Shown: one piece after another, positions 41,976 through 51,897 of the stretch
Position numbering within the stretch: the first letter of the stretch is position 1
Layout: each line of letters starts with the position of its first letter
DNA from: Fusibacter paucivorans
GTDB taxonomy: Bacteria > Bacillota > Clostridia > Peptostreptococcales > Acidaminobacteraceae
Length of the DNA stretch: 64,000 nt
Direction of reading: 5' to 3'
NCBI RefSeq assembly: GCF_018390735.1
Contig: NZ_JAHBCL010000013.1
Coordinates: 56,604 to 120,603, forward strand
Made by a program: the position numbers and the translations under genes
Notes under the pieces: generated by a model
Told to the model about the DNA's origin: nothing
The model's input: only the letters and a program-made list of their open reading frames with translations
Database searches by the model: none

Positions 41976-44816
41976 CTATTCGTCTGCAGGAGGTGTCAAA
42001 TGAAAATATTCTGCATAAATATCTCTGGCAACAGGTGCCGCATAACCGCCATGACCACCTTGAGGGATAAAAACAATAACGGCGATTTCCGGATTATCAT
42101 ACGGTGCAAATGAGACAAACCATGAATAACTATCATATGGCAAACGATATACATTGATTTCATCATCTGTGATGGTATCATTTGTTAGTTCTTTTATCGC
42201 TGCTCTCATGGCAACGCCTTTATTGAGATAATCCTGTTCAATCAGTTTATTGAGTTTATCTTCTTTAAGTGCTTTTATGGTTTCGTCTGTTGCTTCATTT
42301 TTTTCCTTTTCAAGGGTCGACAGTTCTTCACTGCGCCGCTTAATGATTTCTATCGTCTTCGCTTCAACGTCTTCAAGCTCTAAACTAGGTGCAAACTCCT
42401 TTAAATACTCTGTTAAATAAGCCACTTCATCCAGTGGTGGAATTAAGCCTTCCTTCTCAGCCGTACCTGTTTTGCCTGCTACGTCAACTGGAAAATCTTG
42501 AAAAACAGTTCTGGCTGTCCCCTCACTGCCATGTGTAACGCGATTCATAGCCTCTCGAATAATATCGAGATAATTATCAATATCAACACTTTCCGTTGAT
42601 TGTTCTTTGACAATTTCTGTGTCACCTACTTTATTAACCAGTGACAACTCTTTCAAATAACCATCATTGGCAATGGAGGCAATATAACGTGCTACCTGTA
42701 CCGGCGTGTAGGTATGATCCCCCTGCCCAATCGATAAGTTCAGTGTATCGCCTTCATACCATTTCATCAAGTTAAAATAATCGTATTTAATGACATCGGC
42801 AAGCTGCTCGGTGACATAATAATCATCATTTGCACCTAAATCCATCAGGCGTTTAATGATCTCACCTCTCGATGGATTTTCGTCGGACCAACCTACGATC
42901 GTTTGAATCAGCTCATTTAACTGATCTTCATCACTTGTGGTTGATTCAGGAAAATATGATTTTAATAATGTTGTCAGTTCTCTCGATAATAGAATTTCAA
43001 TTGTCCGCTTTTTCTTATCCGGATCCGGCACACCAAAGTTTACTTCGCCAATCTCAATACCTGTTTTATCGTTCAGACCAAATTTTTTTGAAGCCTCGAT
43101 AATAATAGAAGGCGTTATGTCATAATTCAGCGGCATATCACGATAATGGTCCTTACCGGTAGAGATATTATAAAAGTAATAGTTGCACGATGTTTCAATC
43201 GCCTTGAAGAAATCAGTTGGTCCGTGTTTAAGATGATATTGATTCCAGTACCAGCATCCATAGCGCTGATTGCCGATTTCAATATAACCGTTTGAATAAA
43301 TTTTCTGATATGGATCGAGCCCCTGCATCATAGCAGCAAATCCCGTCATCATTTTATAAATCGATCCAGGTTGTACGGCCATCATCGTCGCCATATTGTA
43401 AAGCGGTCTCGCGGCAAGCGGATTACGCTTGTTGACAGGATTGAGTGCATTCCAGTCTTCCTGACTGATCCCCGTTGAAAACAGGTTAATATCATAGGAA
43501 GGATAACTGGCCATTGCAAGCACTTCACCAGTATTGACATCGACGACGACACCGGCAGCAGTCTCAGCTTGCGGAAAAGAATCACCGTATTTATAATCCC
43601 CCCATGGGCTATCGTAAACGCCGCCAATTTGTATTTGGTTAAGCGCTTTTTCAATTCCCTTTTCAAGGACGTGCTGTAAGTTCATATCAATGGTTAAATA
43701 AACATCTTCACCCGATGACGCTTTTTTAGAATCGAGACCGTAGTCTTCCTCATCAATGTCTTTTACGTATTTCCCATAAACGTCTACTTCTATATATTTA
43801 TAGCCGTTTTCACCATGTAGATCAAGTTCATAATTGCCTTCTATACCAGTCTTGCCAATCATTTGATTTTGCTCATAGTCATTCTGTGTGACAAATTTTT
43901 CATACTCGCTATCGGTTGAAATTTTCCCCATATAACCGAGGATATGAGCGGCGCTTTCGCCGTAGGGGTAACGTCTTATCGATTCATAAGAAACGGATAT
44001 ACCCGCAAATTCATAAGCCCGTTCTTGTATCAAAACCGCTGTTTCTTTTTTAACCGACGGCGCCACAGTAATGAGCTCGTATTTAAGATAGCCTTTTTCT
44101 TTAATCGCATGTTTTAAAACGAGTATCTTGTAAGCATCTGCATCTGAATAGCTTTCATCAATATCAAATTCTTTTCGATCCCGAATTGCTTTGAAAGCTT
44201 CTTTTGCCGATGTATCAGCATCTAAACCATATAAATCTAGAAAGGTGTCTTTGTAAATTTCATCAAGGAATCTCATTTTTGATGTTGAGATAGGCAAATA
44301 AGTACCGCCGTTGTAAAGAATGCGATAAGCTTCGTAATTGCTAAGTTCTTCATCAATATAATTAAACGCCCGAACTTCCTTAAAAACATTATCAGCCGTT
44401 TCGCCCTCTGGATAACCATTGCTGCTGAGCCATTTTTTAATATTTTCATCATAACTGTATACGTATTGACCGTCGACAATTTTGATAGGAAATTCAATAT
44501 GCGCTTCACCTTGTTCTTCTAAGAAATCATAAAGGCTGATCGCCATTGAATTGAGTTCATCACTTGGAATAACACCACTATTGAGTTTTAAGACAAAGCC
44601 AATGTCGCTTGTAGCGATCAAAACGCCGTTACGATCGTATATATCGCCTCTGCCTGCATAAGTTTCAATTTTTTTGATTCGATTATTAACAGACTTATCA
44701 TAATAATAATCGCCATTTTCAATGGTTAGAAAAGAAAGGCGGTATATAAGTGCTACGCCAATCACAATAAATAAAAAAGTAATTTGATTTTTACGGTTCA
44801 ACAAAAATTTAAGCAT
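41976..44816 (-). CDS. mrdA: penicillin-binding protein 2 (transpeptidase), with large insertions
   Basis: This 946-residue class B PBP cross-links lateral wall together with RodA. It has an N-terminal membrane helix, a PBP dimer domain, and a transpeptidase domain with SxxK in 'QPGSIYKMM', SxN in 'IETSCNYYF' and KTG in 'VAGKTGTAEKEG'. It is about 250 residues longer than common PBP2. Extra segments lie in the dimer domain, between SxN and 'LNLSIGQG' (about 42745-43030), and between KTG and 'YSWFVSFAPYDN' (about 42136-42465), the last rich in Lys/Glu and likely a coiled coil. ATG at 44816 overlaps the mreD stop by 8 bases. Confidence 0.94.
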   Translation of the reverse strand: MLKFLLNRKNQITFLFIVIGVALIYRLSFLTIENGDYYYDKSVNNRIKKIETYAGRGDIYDRNGVLIATSDIGFVLKLNSGVIPSDELNSMAISLYDFLEEQGEAHIEFPIKIVDGQYVYSYDENIKKWLSSNGYPEGETADNVFKEVRAFNYIDEELSNYEAYRILYNGGTYLPISTSKMRFLDEIYKDTFLDLYGLDADTSAKEAFKAIRDRKEFDIDESYSDADAYKILVLKHAIKEKGYLKYELITVAPSVKKETAVLIQERAYEFAGISVSYESIRRYPYGESAAHILGYMGKISTDSEYEKFVTQNDYEQNQMIGKTGIEGNYELDLHGENGYKYIEVDVYGKYVKDIDEEDYGLDSKKASSGEDVYLTIDMNLQHVLEKGIEKALNQIQIGGVYDSPWGDYKYGDSFPQAETAAGVVVDVNTGEVLAMASYPSYDINLFSTGISQEDWNALNPVNKRNPLAARPLYNMATMMAVQPGSIYKMMTGFAAMMQGLDPYQKIYSNGYIEIGNQRYGCWYWNQYHLKHGPTDFFKAIETSCNYYFYNISTGKDHYRDMPLNYDITPSIIIEASKKFGLNDKTGIEIGEVNFGVPDPDKKKRTIEILLSRELTTLLKSYFPESTTSDEDQLNELIQTIVGWSDENPSRGEIIKRLMDLGANDDYYVTEQLADVIKYDYFNLMKWYEGDTLNLSIGQGDHTYTPVQVARYIASIANDGYLKELSLVNKVGDTEIVKEQSTESVDIDNYLDIIREAMNRVTHGSEGTARTVFQDFPVDVAGKTGTAEKEGLIPPLDEVAYLTEYLKEFAPSLELEDVEAKTIEIIKRRSEELSTLEKEKNEATDETIKALKEDKLNKLIEQDYLNKGVAMRAAIKELTNDTITDDEINVYRLPYDSYSWFVSFAPYDNPEIAVIVFIPQGGHGGYAAPVARDIYAEYFHLTPPADE

Positions 44817-45306
44817 TATAGTCACCTAGTTTATAACCAAAGACGTTTTTAAAGACAAGCCGGTAGATGATGAGGCCAATGATACTGTTTAAAATGACTT
44901 CAATGATAATATGCATTGCCAATTGGTGAATGGGAATCGTTGACTGCAAGAGAAACATAAAGACAAAGAAAATGAGATGATATGCGATCGTTGCCATGGA
45001 TATGAGAAAGATCGGCGTCATATCATTGCCTTTAAACATGATTCTTTCAACACGCACTGTTACGTAAACAAGAATCGTATAAATAATGGTGTTGACAAAG
45101 AGAACCTTCCCAAGAAATGTATCTTGAAGCAGACCCGATACAACCGCAAAAATATACCCATGCTGCTCTGAAAAGAGAATGGCAAATATAATGGAAAAGA
45201 CGATACACAAATTCGCCAGAACGCCATAGACGCGAAACTGCTGAAAAAGTGTTGACATCAATATGAAATTTGCAATTGCCAATAAAAAGACGATTATCTT
45301 TTTCAT
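44809..45306 (-). CDS. mreD: rod shape-determining protein MreD
   Basis: This 165-residue hydrophobic protein has about five membrane helices. Its place between mreC and PBP2 and its size are those of MreD, a linker of MreC to the wall-synthesis complex. An in-frame start at 45357 would overlap mreC; AGGCGGTG lies four bases before the ATG at 45306. Sequence similarity alone is weak, as usual for MreD. Confidence 0.88.
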   Translation of the reverse strand: MKKIIVFLLAIANFILMSTLFQQFRVYGVLANLCIVFSIIFAILFSEQHGYIFAVVSGLLQDTFLGKVLFVNTIIYTILVYVTVRVERIMFKGNDMTPIFLISMATIAYHLIFFVFMFLLQSTIPIHQLAMHIIIEVILNSIIGLIIYRLVFKNVFGYKLGDYNA

Positions 45307-45316
45307 CGTACACCGC

Positions 45317-46177
45317 CTAAGGTAAGTAAGTGTTGATTTCTTCCTCATATTCATCATAAGGAATAACCATCACTTTATTCAGCTTTTTAAAGTCAACTGC
45401 TGGTTTTACTTTGATTTGTTTTAAAAATAGATCGCGATCGTCGACGAGCTCGTAAATTTGACCAATAAGGATGCCTTTTGGATACATGCCGAGGCCTGAT
45501 GTTACAATATAATCATTCACATGAACATTCGCCTGTGTGTCGTAGAGTTCACCGACGAGTTCATAATTCGTCGTCCCGCTCAAAATGCCGTCGTAATCAT
45601 CTGTAACGCGCAGCATTTCAAAGCCGACAGAAGATTTATGATCAATAATGGAAATAACCTTTGACCAATTACTTCCAACTTCATAAACCAATCCGACAAG
45701 ACCGTTGCCGTTAATGACGGTACTGTTTTTCGTTACGCCCTGCTCTGTTCCGGCATCAATGGTAAACATATTGAACCAGTTGCCGATATCCTTAGCGATG
45801 ACAGAACATGAAATATAATTATCCTGATCAGAGCGTTCAGCATAATGAAGACTTTGCTTGAGTTCATTGAGTTCTTCAAATTCCTTTTGAGCCATGGTTA
45901 AACTAACGACCTGCGCTTTCAGCATTTCGTTTTCTTTTGATAAGCTTTCATTTAACGATTTGTAATTCAACACGTTGATGATGGGCTCTGTTTTTTCGTC
46001 CATAAAGTTGCCAATTTGACTGAAAAAACGCTGAACAGGAGCGATAAAAGAACCCAGCTGGCTTTCAACTGCTGTAATCCTTTCACGCCCCCCAAATGAA
46101 ATTGCCATCAGCAAAATCATTAATAGCCCAACGACAATGACGATAATCTTCTTAAGACGTTCATTCATTCGCGTCAC
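45317..46177 (-). CDS. mreC: rod shape-determining protein MreC
   Basis: The 286-residue protein has one N-terminal membrane helix (about 8-27), a coiled coil (about 65-105) and the beta-barrel MreC domain ('CSVIAKDIGNWFNMFTIDAGTEQGVTKNSTVINGNGLVGLV', 'DYIVTSGLGMYPKGILIGQI'). It scaffolds the elongation complex outside the membrane. The start is GTG at 46177 (AAGGA six bases upstream) or ATG at 46168. Confidence 0.95.
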   Translation of the reverse strand: MTRMNERLKKIIVIVVGLLMILLMAISFGGRERITAVESQLGSFIAPVQRFFSQIGNFMDEKTEPIINVLNYKSLNESLSKENEMLKAQVVSLTMAQKEFEELNELKQSLHYAERSDQDNYISCSVIAKDIGNWFNMFTIDAGTEQGVTKNSTVINGNGLVGLVYEVGSNWSKVISIIDHKSSVGFEMLRVTDDYDGILSGTTNYELVGELYDTQANVHVNDYIVTSGLGMYPKGILIGQIYELVDDRDLFLKQIKVKPAVDFKKLNKVMVIPYDEYEEEINTYLP

Positions 46178-46189
46178 CGCTCATCCTTA

Positions 46190-47215
46190 TTATAGGGATC
46201 TCGTAGAAATAAAGACTTCTTTTAATTCATTGAAGCTCTCAACGGCCTTGCTCGTTCCAATTGCAACGCAGTCTAGCGGATTCTCTGCAATACGAACCGG
46301 CATACCTGTTTCGTTCATAATCAGCTTGTCAAGGTATTTAAGTAAGGCCCCGCCTCCGGCAAGCACAATACCAGACTGGTAAATATCTGATGCCAATTCT
46401 GGCGGCGTTTTTTCAAGAGTCGACTTAACACCTTCTACAATGGATTGAATCGGTTCTTTAATTGCTTCATATATTTCGCTGGATTTTAATTGCAGCGTAT
46501 TTGGAAGCCCCGTTACGAGATTTCGTCCTGTCACTTCATATATTTCGTCTTGTTCAGGCAACAGCGCACAGGCAATACTCATTTTAATATTTTCAGCAGT
46601 GCGTTCACCAATCATTAAACTGTATTTCTTTCTAACATAATTGACAATTGAATCATCCAGTTCATCGCCGGCAATTCTTATGGAGCGGCTTGTGACGATG
46701 CCGCCAAGTGAAATGACGGCAATCTCAGTTGTCCCGCCGCCGATATCAACGATCATGCTGCCTGTCGCTTCTGTAATCGGAAGATCTGCGCCTATGGCAG
46801 CGGCCATTGGTTCTTCAATCAAAAATGCATCTTTTGCACCAGCGGAAAGTGCCGCTTCATAGACAGCACGCTTTTCAACTTCTGTTACCTGTGACGGTAT
46901 GCCGATAACGATTTTAGCACCGGTTAAAAAGTTCATATTCGGGCATGCTTTGCCGATAAAATGTTTAATCATCTTCTGCGTAATATCAAAGTCTGCAATA
47001 ACGCCATCTTTTAATGGTCTAATCGCTCTAATCTGTCCAGGCGTTTTACCAATCATTTTTTTTGCATCAGATCCAACGGCGAGAACACGTTCCTTATCAT
47101 CAATTGCCACAACTGAGGGCTCTCTGACGACGATTCCCTTACCTTTGACACAGACGAGTGTGTTAGCAGTACCGAGGTCAATGCCTAATTGTTTATAAAA
47201 CAAACCAAATCTCAT
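46190..47215 (-). CDS. mreB: rod shape-determining actin homologue MreB
   Basis: 341 residues. The phosphate-1 motif '[19 protein letters not shown]', the phosphate-2 motif '[20 protein letters not shown]' and the adenosine motif '[16 protein letters not shown]' mark MreB. It forms membrane-bound filaments that guide MreCD, RodA and PBP2. Downstream genes in the same transcript encode those partners. Confidence 0.97.
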   Translation of the reverse strand: MRFGLFYKQLGIDLGTANTLVCVKGKGIVVREPSVVAIDDKERVLAVGSDAKKMIGKTPGQIRAIRPLKDGVIADFDITQKMIKHFIGKACPNMNFLTGAKIVIGIPSQVTEVEKRAVYEAALSAGAKDAFLIEEPMAAAIGADLPITEATGSMIVDIGGGTTEIAVISLGGIVTSRSIRIAGDELDDSIVNYVRKKYSLMIGERTAENIKMSIACALLPEQDEIYEVTGRNLVTGLPNTLQLKSSEIYEAIKEPIQSIVEGVKSTLEKTPPELASDIYQSGIVLAGGGALLKYLDKLIMNETGMPVRIAENPLDCVAIGTSKAVESFNELKEVFISTRSL

Positions 47216-47256
47216 TTAAATACCTTCCTTTAACCTTATATTCATTTATCAAACTG

Positions 47257-47934
47257 TTAATCCAACGGTTCGTTTTCTTTAAAACTATAATATTGGCTGC
47301 CGCCAATAATGATGTGATCAAGCAGTGCGATGCCGAGTAATTTACCTGCTTCATGCAGTCTGCGGGTTATGTTGCGATCTTCACGGCTTGGCGATGGGTC
47401 GCCTGATGGGTGATTGTGAACGGCAATGATTGATGCTGAACTTAGTCGAACAGCCTTGCCGTACACCTCTCTTGGGTGAACAATTGAAGCGTTTAACGAG
47501 CCAATTGAGATAACCTCAGTACTGATAATTTCATTTTTCGTGGATAAATAGGCAACGACGAACTTCTCTACTTTTTCATGCGAAAGAAGACTATTAAAAG
47601 CGCCAATGACGTCGATCGGTGAAGCGATCCGCTGTCCGTAAGCCAGCTTTTGTGCATTAATCCTCGTTCCCAGTTCAACTGCTGCCATGATTTGACATGC
47701 TTTTGAAGGTCCAATGCCCTGCATGGCACACAGTTCTTGTATAGTGATATGCCTTAAATCACCAATATCCCTTTCACACTGGCCAATGACATCGTTTGCG
47801 AGGTCAATGACAGATTTTTGTCTAGAACCCGTCCGCATAATAATTGCTAGGAGTTCCGTATTAGAAAGGGATTGGCTTCCCTTGTTTAACATTTTTTCTC
47901 TGGGTCTCTCTGATTCAGGCATTGTTTTAATCAT
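47257..47934 (-). CDS. radC: RadC family JAB/MPN-domain protein
   Basis: 225 residues. An N-terminal helix-hairpin-helix part ('LCAMQGIGPSKACQIMAAVELG') precedes the JAB domain with the metal motif 'VHNHPSGDPSPSREDRNITRRL' and its Glu ('STEVISIGS'). The molecular role is unclear; a repair role once proposed for E. coli RadC was withdrawn. It lies between maf and mreB as in many Firmicutes. Confidence 0.94.
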   Translation of the reverse strand: MIKTMPESERPREKMLNKGSQSLSNTELLAIIMRTGSRQKSVIDLANDVIGQCERDIGDLRHITIQELCAMQGIGPSKACQIMAAVELGTRINAQKLAYGQRIASPIDVIGAFNSLLSHEKVEKFVVAYLSTKNEIISTEVISIGSLNASIVHPREVYGKAVRLSSASIIAVHNHPSGDPSPSREDRNITRRLHEAGKLLGIALLDHIIIGGSQYYSFKENEPLD

Positions 47935-47943
47935 CTTTCGCTC

Positions 47944-48516
47944 CTATAACATCTGAATGTTGAATAATTGATTAAGATAGTCATTCAGCTTAGAGAGCGG
48001 AAGCCCCATAACAGTATAATAATCACCGTCAATTCGGTCTACCAGAACTGCGCCGGAACCTTGTATACCGTAAGCACCTGCCTTATCAAGCGGCTCACCT
48101 GTATCAACATAGCGCTTTAGTGTGGCTTCATCTGTCTGGACAAAGGTGACACACGTTTCGGATACATCTGTTATTTTTATGTTTTCATTGAGTTTAATGA
48201 TTGATAGCCCTGTAAAAACCTGATGTGTTTTGCCATTCAGTGCTTTCAGCATTTCGAGCGCATCTTCTTCATCTTTCGGCTTTCCAAGAATTTTGTCGCT
48301 ATAGACAACCGTATCAAATGAAAGAACAATGTCTTCAGGATGCTTTTGCGCAATTTCATAACCTTTTTCAAACGCTAAGCTCATCACAACACATTTGGGA
48401 TCATCAGTTTCATCATAGACTTCTTCTGATGTGCTCGGCTCCGCCTCAAACTGTAAATTAAATGCTTCCAGAAGGGCGATCCGCCTAGGCGACTGACTTG
48501 CTAAAATAATTTTCAT
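47944..48516 (-). CDS. maf: Maf family nucleoside triphosphate pyrophosphatase
   Basis: About 190 residues. 'IILASQSPRRIALLEAF', 'LSFDTVVYSDKILGKPKDEEDALEMLKALNGKTHQVFTGL' and 'DKAGAYGIQGSGAVLVDRIDGDYYTVMGLPL' are the family blocks; it removes non-canonical nucleotides (dTTP/UTP pyrophosphatase type). A GTG at 48525 is in frame, but AGGTG lies seven bases before the ATG at 48516. Confidence 0.95.
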   Translation of the reverse strand: MKIILASQSPRRIALLEAFNLQFEAEPSTSEEVYDETDDPKCVVMSLAFEKGYEIAQKHPEDIVLSFDTVVYSDKILGKPKDEEDALEMLKALNGKTHQVFTGLSIIKLNENIKITDVSETCVTFVQTDEATLKRYVDTGEPLDKAGAYGIQGSGAVLVDRIDGDYYTVMGLPLSKLNDYLNQLFNIQML

Positions 48517-48525
48517 TCGTGTCAC

Positions 48526-48774
48526 CTATAGCTTTCGATAGATTACAAAGGCAAGGAACAAGCCAATGATACCAGATAGATTTAAACTCAATTTCAGCCC
48601 AAATGTCATCTGTAAAATACTGAGATCGACGACAAATGGATCGACGCCAATGGTTTTGCCATAAGCCAGAATCGGCAATATGCCGCCTAAAGCTGCACCG
48701 ATAATGCTTCCGAAAATCGCTCCGATTAACAAAAGAACTAAAAGCGCCAAACCACCGCTATTTTGAACTCTCAT
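48526..48774 (-). CDS. DUF4321 small membrane protein
   Basis: 82 residues with two membrane segments separated by a short loop ('GLALLVLLLIGAIFGSIIGAALGGILP' and 'LSGIIGLFLAFVIYRK'). This matches the clostridial DUF4321 family that sits before maf; no function is known. The ATG at 48774 has AGAGG five bases upstream. It is the first gene of the long maf-mre-min-rodA transcript. Confidence 0.75.
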   Translation of the reverse strand: MRVQNSGGLALLVLLLIGAIFGSIIGAALGGILPILAYGKTIGVDPFVVDLSILQMTFGLKLSLNLSGIIGLFLAFVIYRKL

Positions 48775-49117
48775 AAGCACCTCTATTTTACCATATATTT
48801 ACATTTCATGCCAATTTGTTTCAACTGTGCTTTCATTCTACAAACCATAGACAATCCAGCGTCAATAGCCAATGTATAAAAGCGCATTTAATCAAATTTT
48901 CATGGTGCATTTTTGAAGCACTATTTACGGCGTGCTTTTCTAAATTCTAGTTTAGCATTAACCAATTTCAATTACAAGCAATCAAAAGTTTAATTCGTTG
49001 AAATAAATCAGAAATAGGGCTTTTATCATATTTTGTGTTAACGGTTAAAAGATATTGACAGACGAAAAAAACCCGCTCATCATGAGCGGGTTCCACTTTT
49101 AAATGCCTCTGTTTGAA
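48775..49117 (-). other. intergenic region: operon promoter and rnf terminator
   Basis: No gene is seen. Near the right end lies the rnf terminator (49065-49092). At the left end, on the minus strand, TTGAAA (48819-48824), 17 bases and TAAATA (48796-48801) form a plausible promoter for the DUF4321-maf-mre operon. A second pair (TTGGCA, 18 bases, TGG-TAAAAT) overlaps it. The middle is AT-rich with nothing else I can support. Confidence 0.5.
49065..49092 (-). terminator. terminator of the rnf operon
   Basis: AACCCGCTCA pairs perfectly with TGAGCGGGTT around a 3-base loop; on the minus strand seven T follow. It lies 26 bases after the rnfB stop. Confidence 0.92.
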
Positions 49118-50107
49118 CTAGATGAGTTCAATGGCATCCTTTGGACATTTTTCTGCACAAACACCACAGCCGATACACTTGTCTGCATCTACTGTATGAA
49201 CACTTTTCAGTTCACCTGAGATAGCATCAACCGGACAGTTTTTCGCACAGATCGTACAGCCGATACATTTGTCCTCAATAACTTTGGCAGTCTTGCGTTT
49301 TGACAAGTCTCCTTCAATAGCCTTTGTTGGACATTTTTCGACACAAACCATACAGTTTTTACATTTTTCGTAATCAATCTCAGCTAGATTATTAACAACG
49401 TGAATAGCATCAAATGGGCAGTTTCTTTCACATAAACCGCAAGCGATACAAGCGACATCACAATTTTTCTTAACCTGCGGACCTTTATCTTTGTTGTTAC
49501 AATCTACGATCACAAGTTGATCATAAGGCACGAGGCTGATAACATTTTTAGGACAGATCTCAATACATTTATTACATGAGGTACATTTTTCTTTATCAAC
49601 TTCTGCAATACCGCGGTCATTGATGTGAATGGCATCGAATGGACAAACCTGTACACACGAGCCAAGTCCCATACAGCCGTATTGACAGTCTTTCGGACCG
49701 CCGCCGAGCATATTGGCAGCGACACAGCTGTCAAAGCCGTCATAGTCAAAGCGGTTGCCGCAATGATCTGAAGAACCTTCACATTTTACTTTCGCCACCA
49801 TTTTAACGGAGCTTCCCGCATCCATTCCCATGATCTCTGCGACGAGTTTTGCGACGTCAGCACCACCGACCGGACAGCCATTTACAGGTGCATCACCTCT
49901 TACAACAGCAGCTGAATAGCCGTCGCATCCTGGGAAACCGCAAGCACCGCAGTTAGCACCGGGAACGACTTCTCTAATTGCGGTGACCCGTGGGTCTACT
50001 TCCACTGCAAATTTCTTCGATGCAAACGCAAGTCCCGCACCAAAGAGCAAGCCCATTATGCCAAGGCTGATTGCAGATAATAAAATCGTATTCATATCCA
50101 TTTGCAT
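49118..50107 (-). CDS. rnfB: Rnf complex subunit B, multi-cluster ferredoxin
   Basis: The 329-residue protein has one N-terminal membrane helix, the RnfB-specific cluster domain ('GANCGACGFPGCDGYSAAV' with a later Cys), and then repeated CxxCxxCxxxCP ferredoxin motifs: 'CTSCNKCIEICP', 'CIACGLCERNCP', 'CKNCMVCVEKCP', 'CIGCTICAKNCP' and 'CIGCGVCAEKCP'. This long form is typical of clostridial and acetogen Rnf. It probably accepts electrons from reduced ferredoxin. Last gene of rnfCDGEAB, before the terminator. Confidence 0.97.
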   Translation of the reverse strand: MQMDMNTILLSAISLGIMGLLFGAGLAFASKKFAVEVDPRVTAIREVVPGANCGACGFPGCDGYSAAVVRGDAPVNGCPVGGADVAKLVAEIMGMDAGSSVKMVAKVKCEGSSDHCGNRFDYDGFDSCVAANMLGGGPKDCQYGCMGLGSCVQVCPFDAIHINDRGIAEVDKEKCTSCNKCIEICPKNVISLVPYDQLVIVDCNNKDKGPQVKKNCDVACIACGLCERNCPFDAIHVVNNLAEIDYEKCKNCMVCVEKCPTKAIEGDLSKRKTAKVIEDKCIGCTICAKNCPVDAISGELKSVHTVDADKCIGCGVCAEKCPKDAIELI

Positions 50108-50116
50108 TCATCCTTT

Positions 50117-50698
50117 CTATACGAGTCCAGTAAAGCCCAAGAAGGCAATAGACATCAAGCTGGCAGTAATTAAGGCAATTGGGAAGCCTTTAAACGGCAA
50201 TGGCACATCTGATATTTCAAGTTTCTCACGAATACCTGCAAAGAGGACAATCGCAAGTGAAAAACCGATTGCTGCAAAGAATGAATGAACAATCGTTTGA
50301 AGCAGGCCGAACTCGTATTGAATGTTCAAGAGCGCAAGACCCAAAACGGCACAGTTTGTCGTTATAAGCGGCAAGAATACGCCTAATGCCTGATAAAGTG
50401 TCGGGCTCATTTTTTGTAATACAATTTCAACGAACTGTACCAATGATGCGATAACGAGAATAAACGCCGCCGTCTGCAAAAATTCCAGACCATTTGGTAC
50501 GAGTAATTTATAATGTACAAAATACGTTAATATCCCTGACAGCGTCATAACAAACGTAACGGCCATCCCCATACCAAAAGCTGTTTCAACTTGCTTTGAA
50601 ACGCCTAAGAATGGACAGATCCCCAAAAATCTTGAAAGGACAAAGTTGTTAACGAGAATCGCACTGACCATAATTACCAATAAACTTGCATTTTCCAT
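50117..50698 (-). CDS. rnfA: Rnf complex subunit A, membrane protein
   Basis: 193 residues and six membrane helices, normal for RnfA. '[28 protein letters not shown]' contains the conserved Cys that ligates the intramembrane iron-sulfur centre shared with RnfE. It begins 12 bases after rnfE in the operon. Confidence 0.97.
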   Translation of the reverse strand: MENASLLVIMVSAILVNNFVLSRFLGICPFLGVSKQVETAFGMGMAVTFVMTLSGILTYFVHYKLLVPNGLEFLQTAAFILVIASLVQFVEIVLQKMSPTLYQALGVFLPLITTNCAVLGLALLNIQYEFGLLQTIVHSFFAAIGFSLAIVLFAGIREKLEISDVPLPFKGFPIALITASLMSIAFLGFTGLV

Positions 50699-50710
50699 GT
50701 TAACACCCCC

Positions 50711-51304
50711 CTAGTTAGCTCTTCTGATTTGGAAATAGTTATAAAGCGCCAACAGTAATCCCAAAGCCAAGAACGCGCCTGGAGGCAGGATCATAATAAG
50801 TGCAGGTTTGTAAGATGCACCTAAAATAGAAACATTGAAAATGCTGCCATTGCCAAACAATTCTCTAACAGAACCAAGAATGGTAAGCGACATTGTAAAA
50901 CCTAAGCCCATACCAATACCGTCGAAAACAGAATCGACCAAACCATTTTTAGAAGCGAAAGCCTCCGCTCGTGCAAGGATAATACAGTTAACGACAATGA
51001 GTGGGATGAACAGGCCAAGTGCCTTGTATAAATCAGGTGTATACGCTTCCATAATCATGCCGACCATCGTAACAAAGGATGCTATGACGACGATGAATGC
51101 CGGAATACGTACTTTTGATGGTATAAAGTTTCTCAAGAGAGAGATCGCGAGATTGGACAAAACCAAAACGGCTGTTGTCGCAAGTCCCATGCCGATACCG
51201 TTAACGGCGGAAGTCGTAACGGCTAGTGTCGGACACATCCCGAGCAATTGTACAAAGGTAGGATTCTCTTTGAGTATACCGTTCGTTAAATTTTTAATAT
51301 TCAC
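50711..51304 (-). CDS. rnfE: Rnf complex subunit E, membrane protein
   Basis: 197 residues and six membrane helices. 'NPTFVQLLGMCPTLAVTTSAVNGIGMG' carries the conserved Cys and mirrors the RnfA motif. RnfA and RnfE form the pseudo-symmetric membrane core. Co-transcribed with rnfG upstream and rnfA downstream. Confidence 0.97.
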   Translation of the reverse strand: MNIKNLTNGILKENPTFVQLLGMCPTLAVTTSAVNGIGMGLATTAVLVLSNLAISLLRNFIPSKVRIPAFIVVIASFVTMVGMIMEAYTPDLYKALGLFIPLIVVNCIILARAEAFASKNGLVDSVFDGIGMGLGFTMSLTILGSVRELFGNGSIFNVSILGASYKPALIMILPPGAFLALGLLLALYNYFQIRRAN

Positions 51305-51318
51305 TACCGTTCCCCCCT

Positions 51319-51897
51319 TTAATTACCATTGATCGAATAAAACGCATCAATTGAAGCGTTGACACCGGATGTAACACCTCTTGATGAGATGGTTGCACCT
51401 GTGATCGCCTGGATATCTGTTTCAGTAGGATTAGACTTTGCAACACCTATTGGCGTATCAGTCGACATACCGGCGTACTGTTCATAGAAGGACGGATCAG
51501 TTGCTTTCGCACCGAGACCAGGCGTTTCATTGTGATTACCTATTCTAACACCTGATAAGGTTCCTTCACTGTCAATTCCCGTTACGACTTCAACACTGCC
51601 GCCGAAACCATTTGGTGTTGACTTGAATACATAGCCGACGATATTGCCGCCGTCGTCAAGGCCTTTATAGACTTCGACAACCGGTGCAAATTTTGCAACA
51701 ATTGTTGCGAGTTCATCCCCTGTCACATCTTCAAAGGAAGAAGCTGCAGCAAGTACTTCTTTTTTAGCAAGTTCGTTCGCCATTTGGCGCTGTTCAGCAA
51801 TTTTATCTTTTGTGACTTCATTCGTCATAGCAAGTGCAAAGGCCGCAACAGCTGAGATAATAAATAAGATCAAACCGGTTTTTAGGATATCTTTCAT
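51319..51897 (-). CDS. rnfG: Rnf complex subunit G, covalent FMN protein
   Basis: 192 residues: an N-terminal membrane helix and an extracytoplasmic FMN-binding domain. 'AITGATISSRGVTSGV' contains the Thr to which FMN is attached by a phosphoester bond. 'GNHNETPGLGAKATDPSFYEQY' is the conserved block before it. The ATG overlaps the end of rnfD by one base. Confidence 0.97.
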   Translation of the reverse strand: MKDILKTGLILFIISAVAAFALAMTNEVTKDKIAEQRQMANELAKKEVLAAASSFEDVTGDELATIVAKFAPVVEVYKGLDDGGNIVGYVFKSTPNGFGGSVEVVTGIDSEGTLSGVRIGNHNETPGLGAKATDPSFYEQYAGMSTDTPIGVAKSNPTETDIQAITGATISSRGVTSGVNASIDAFYSINGN

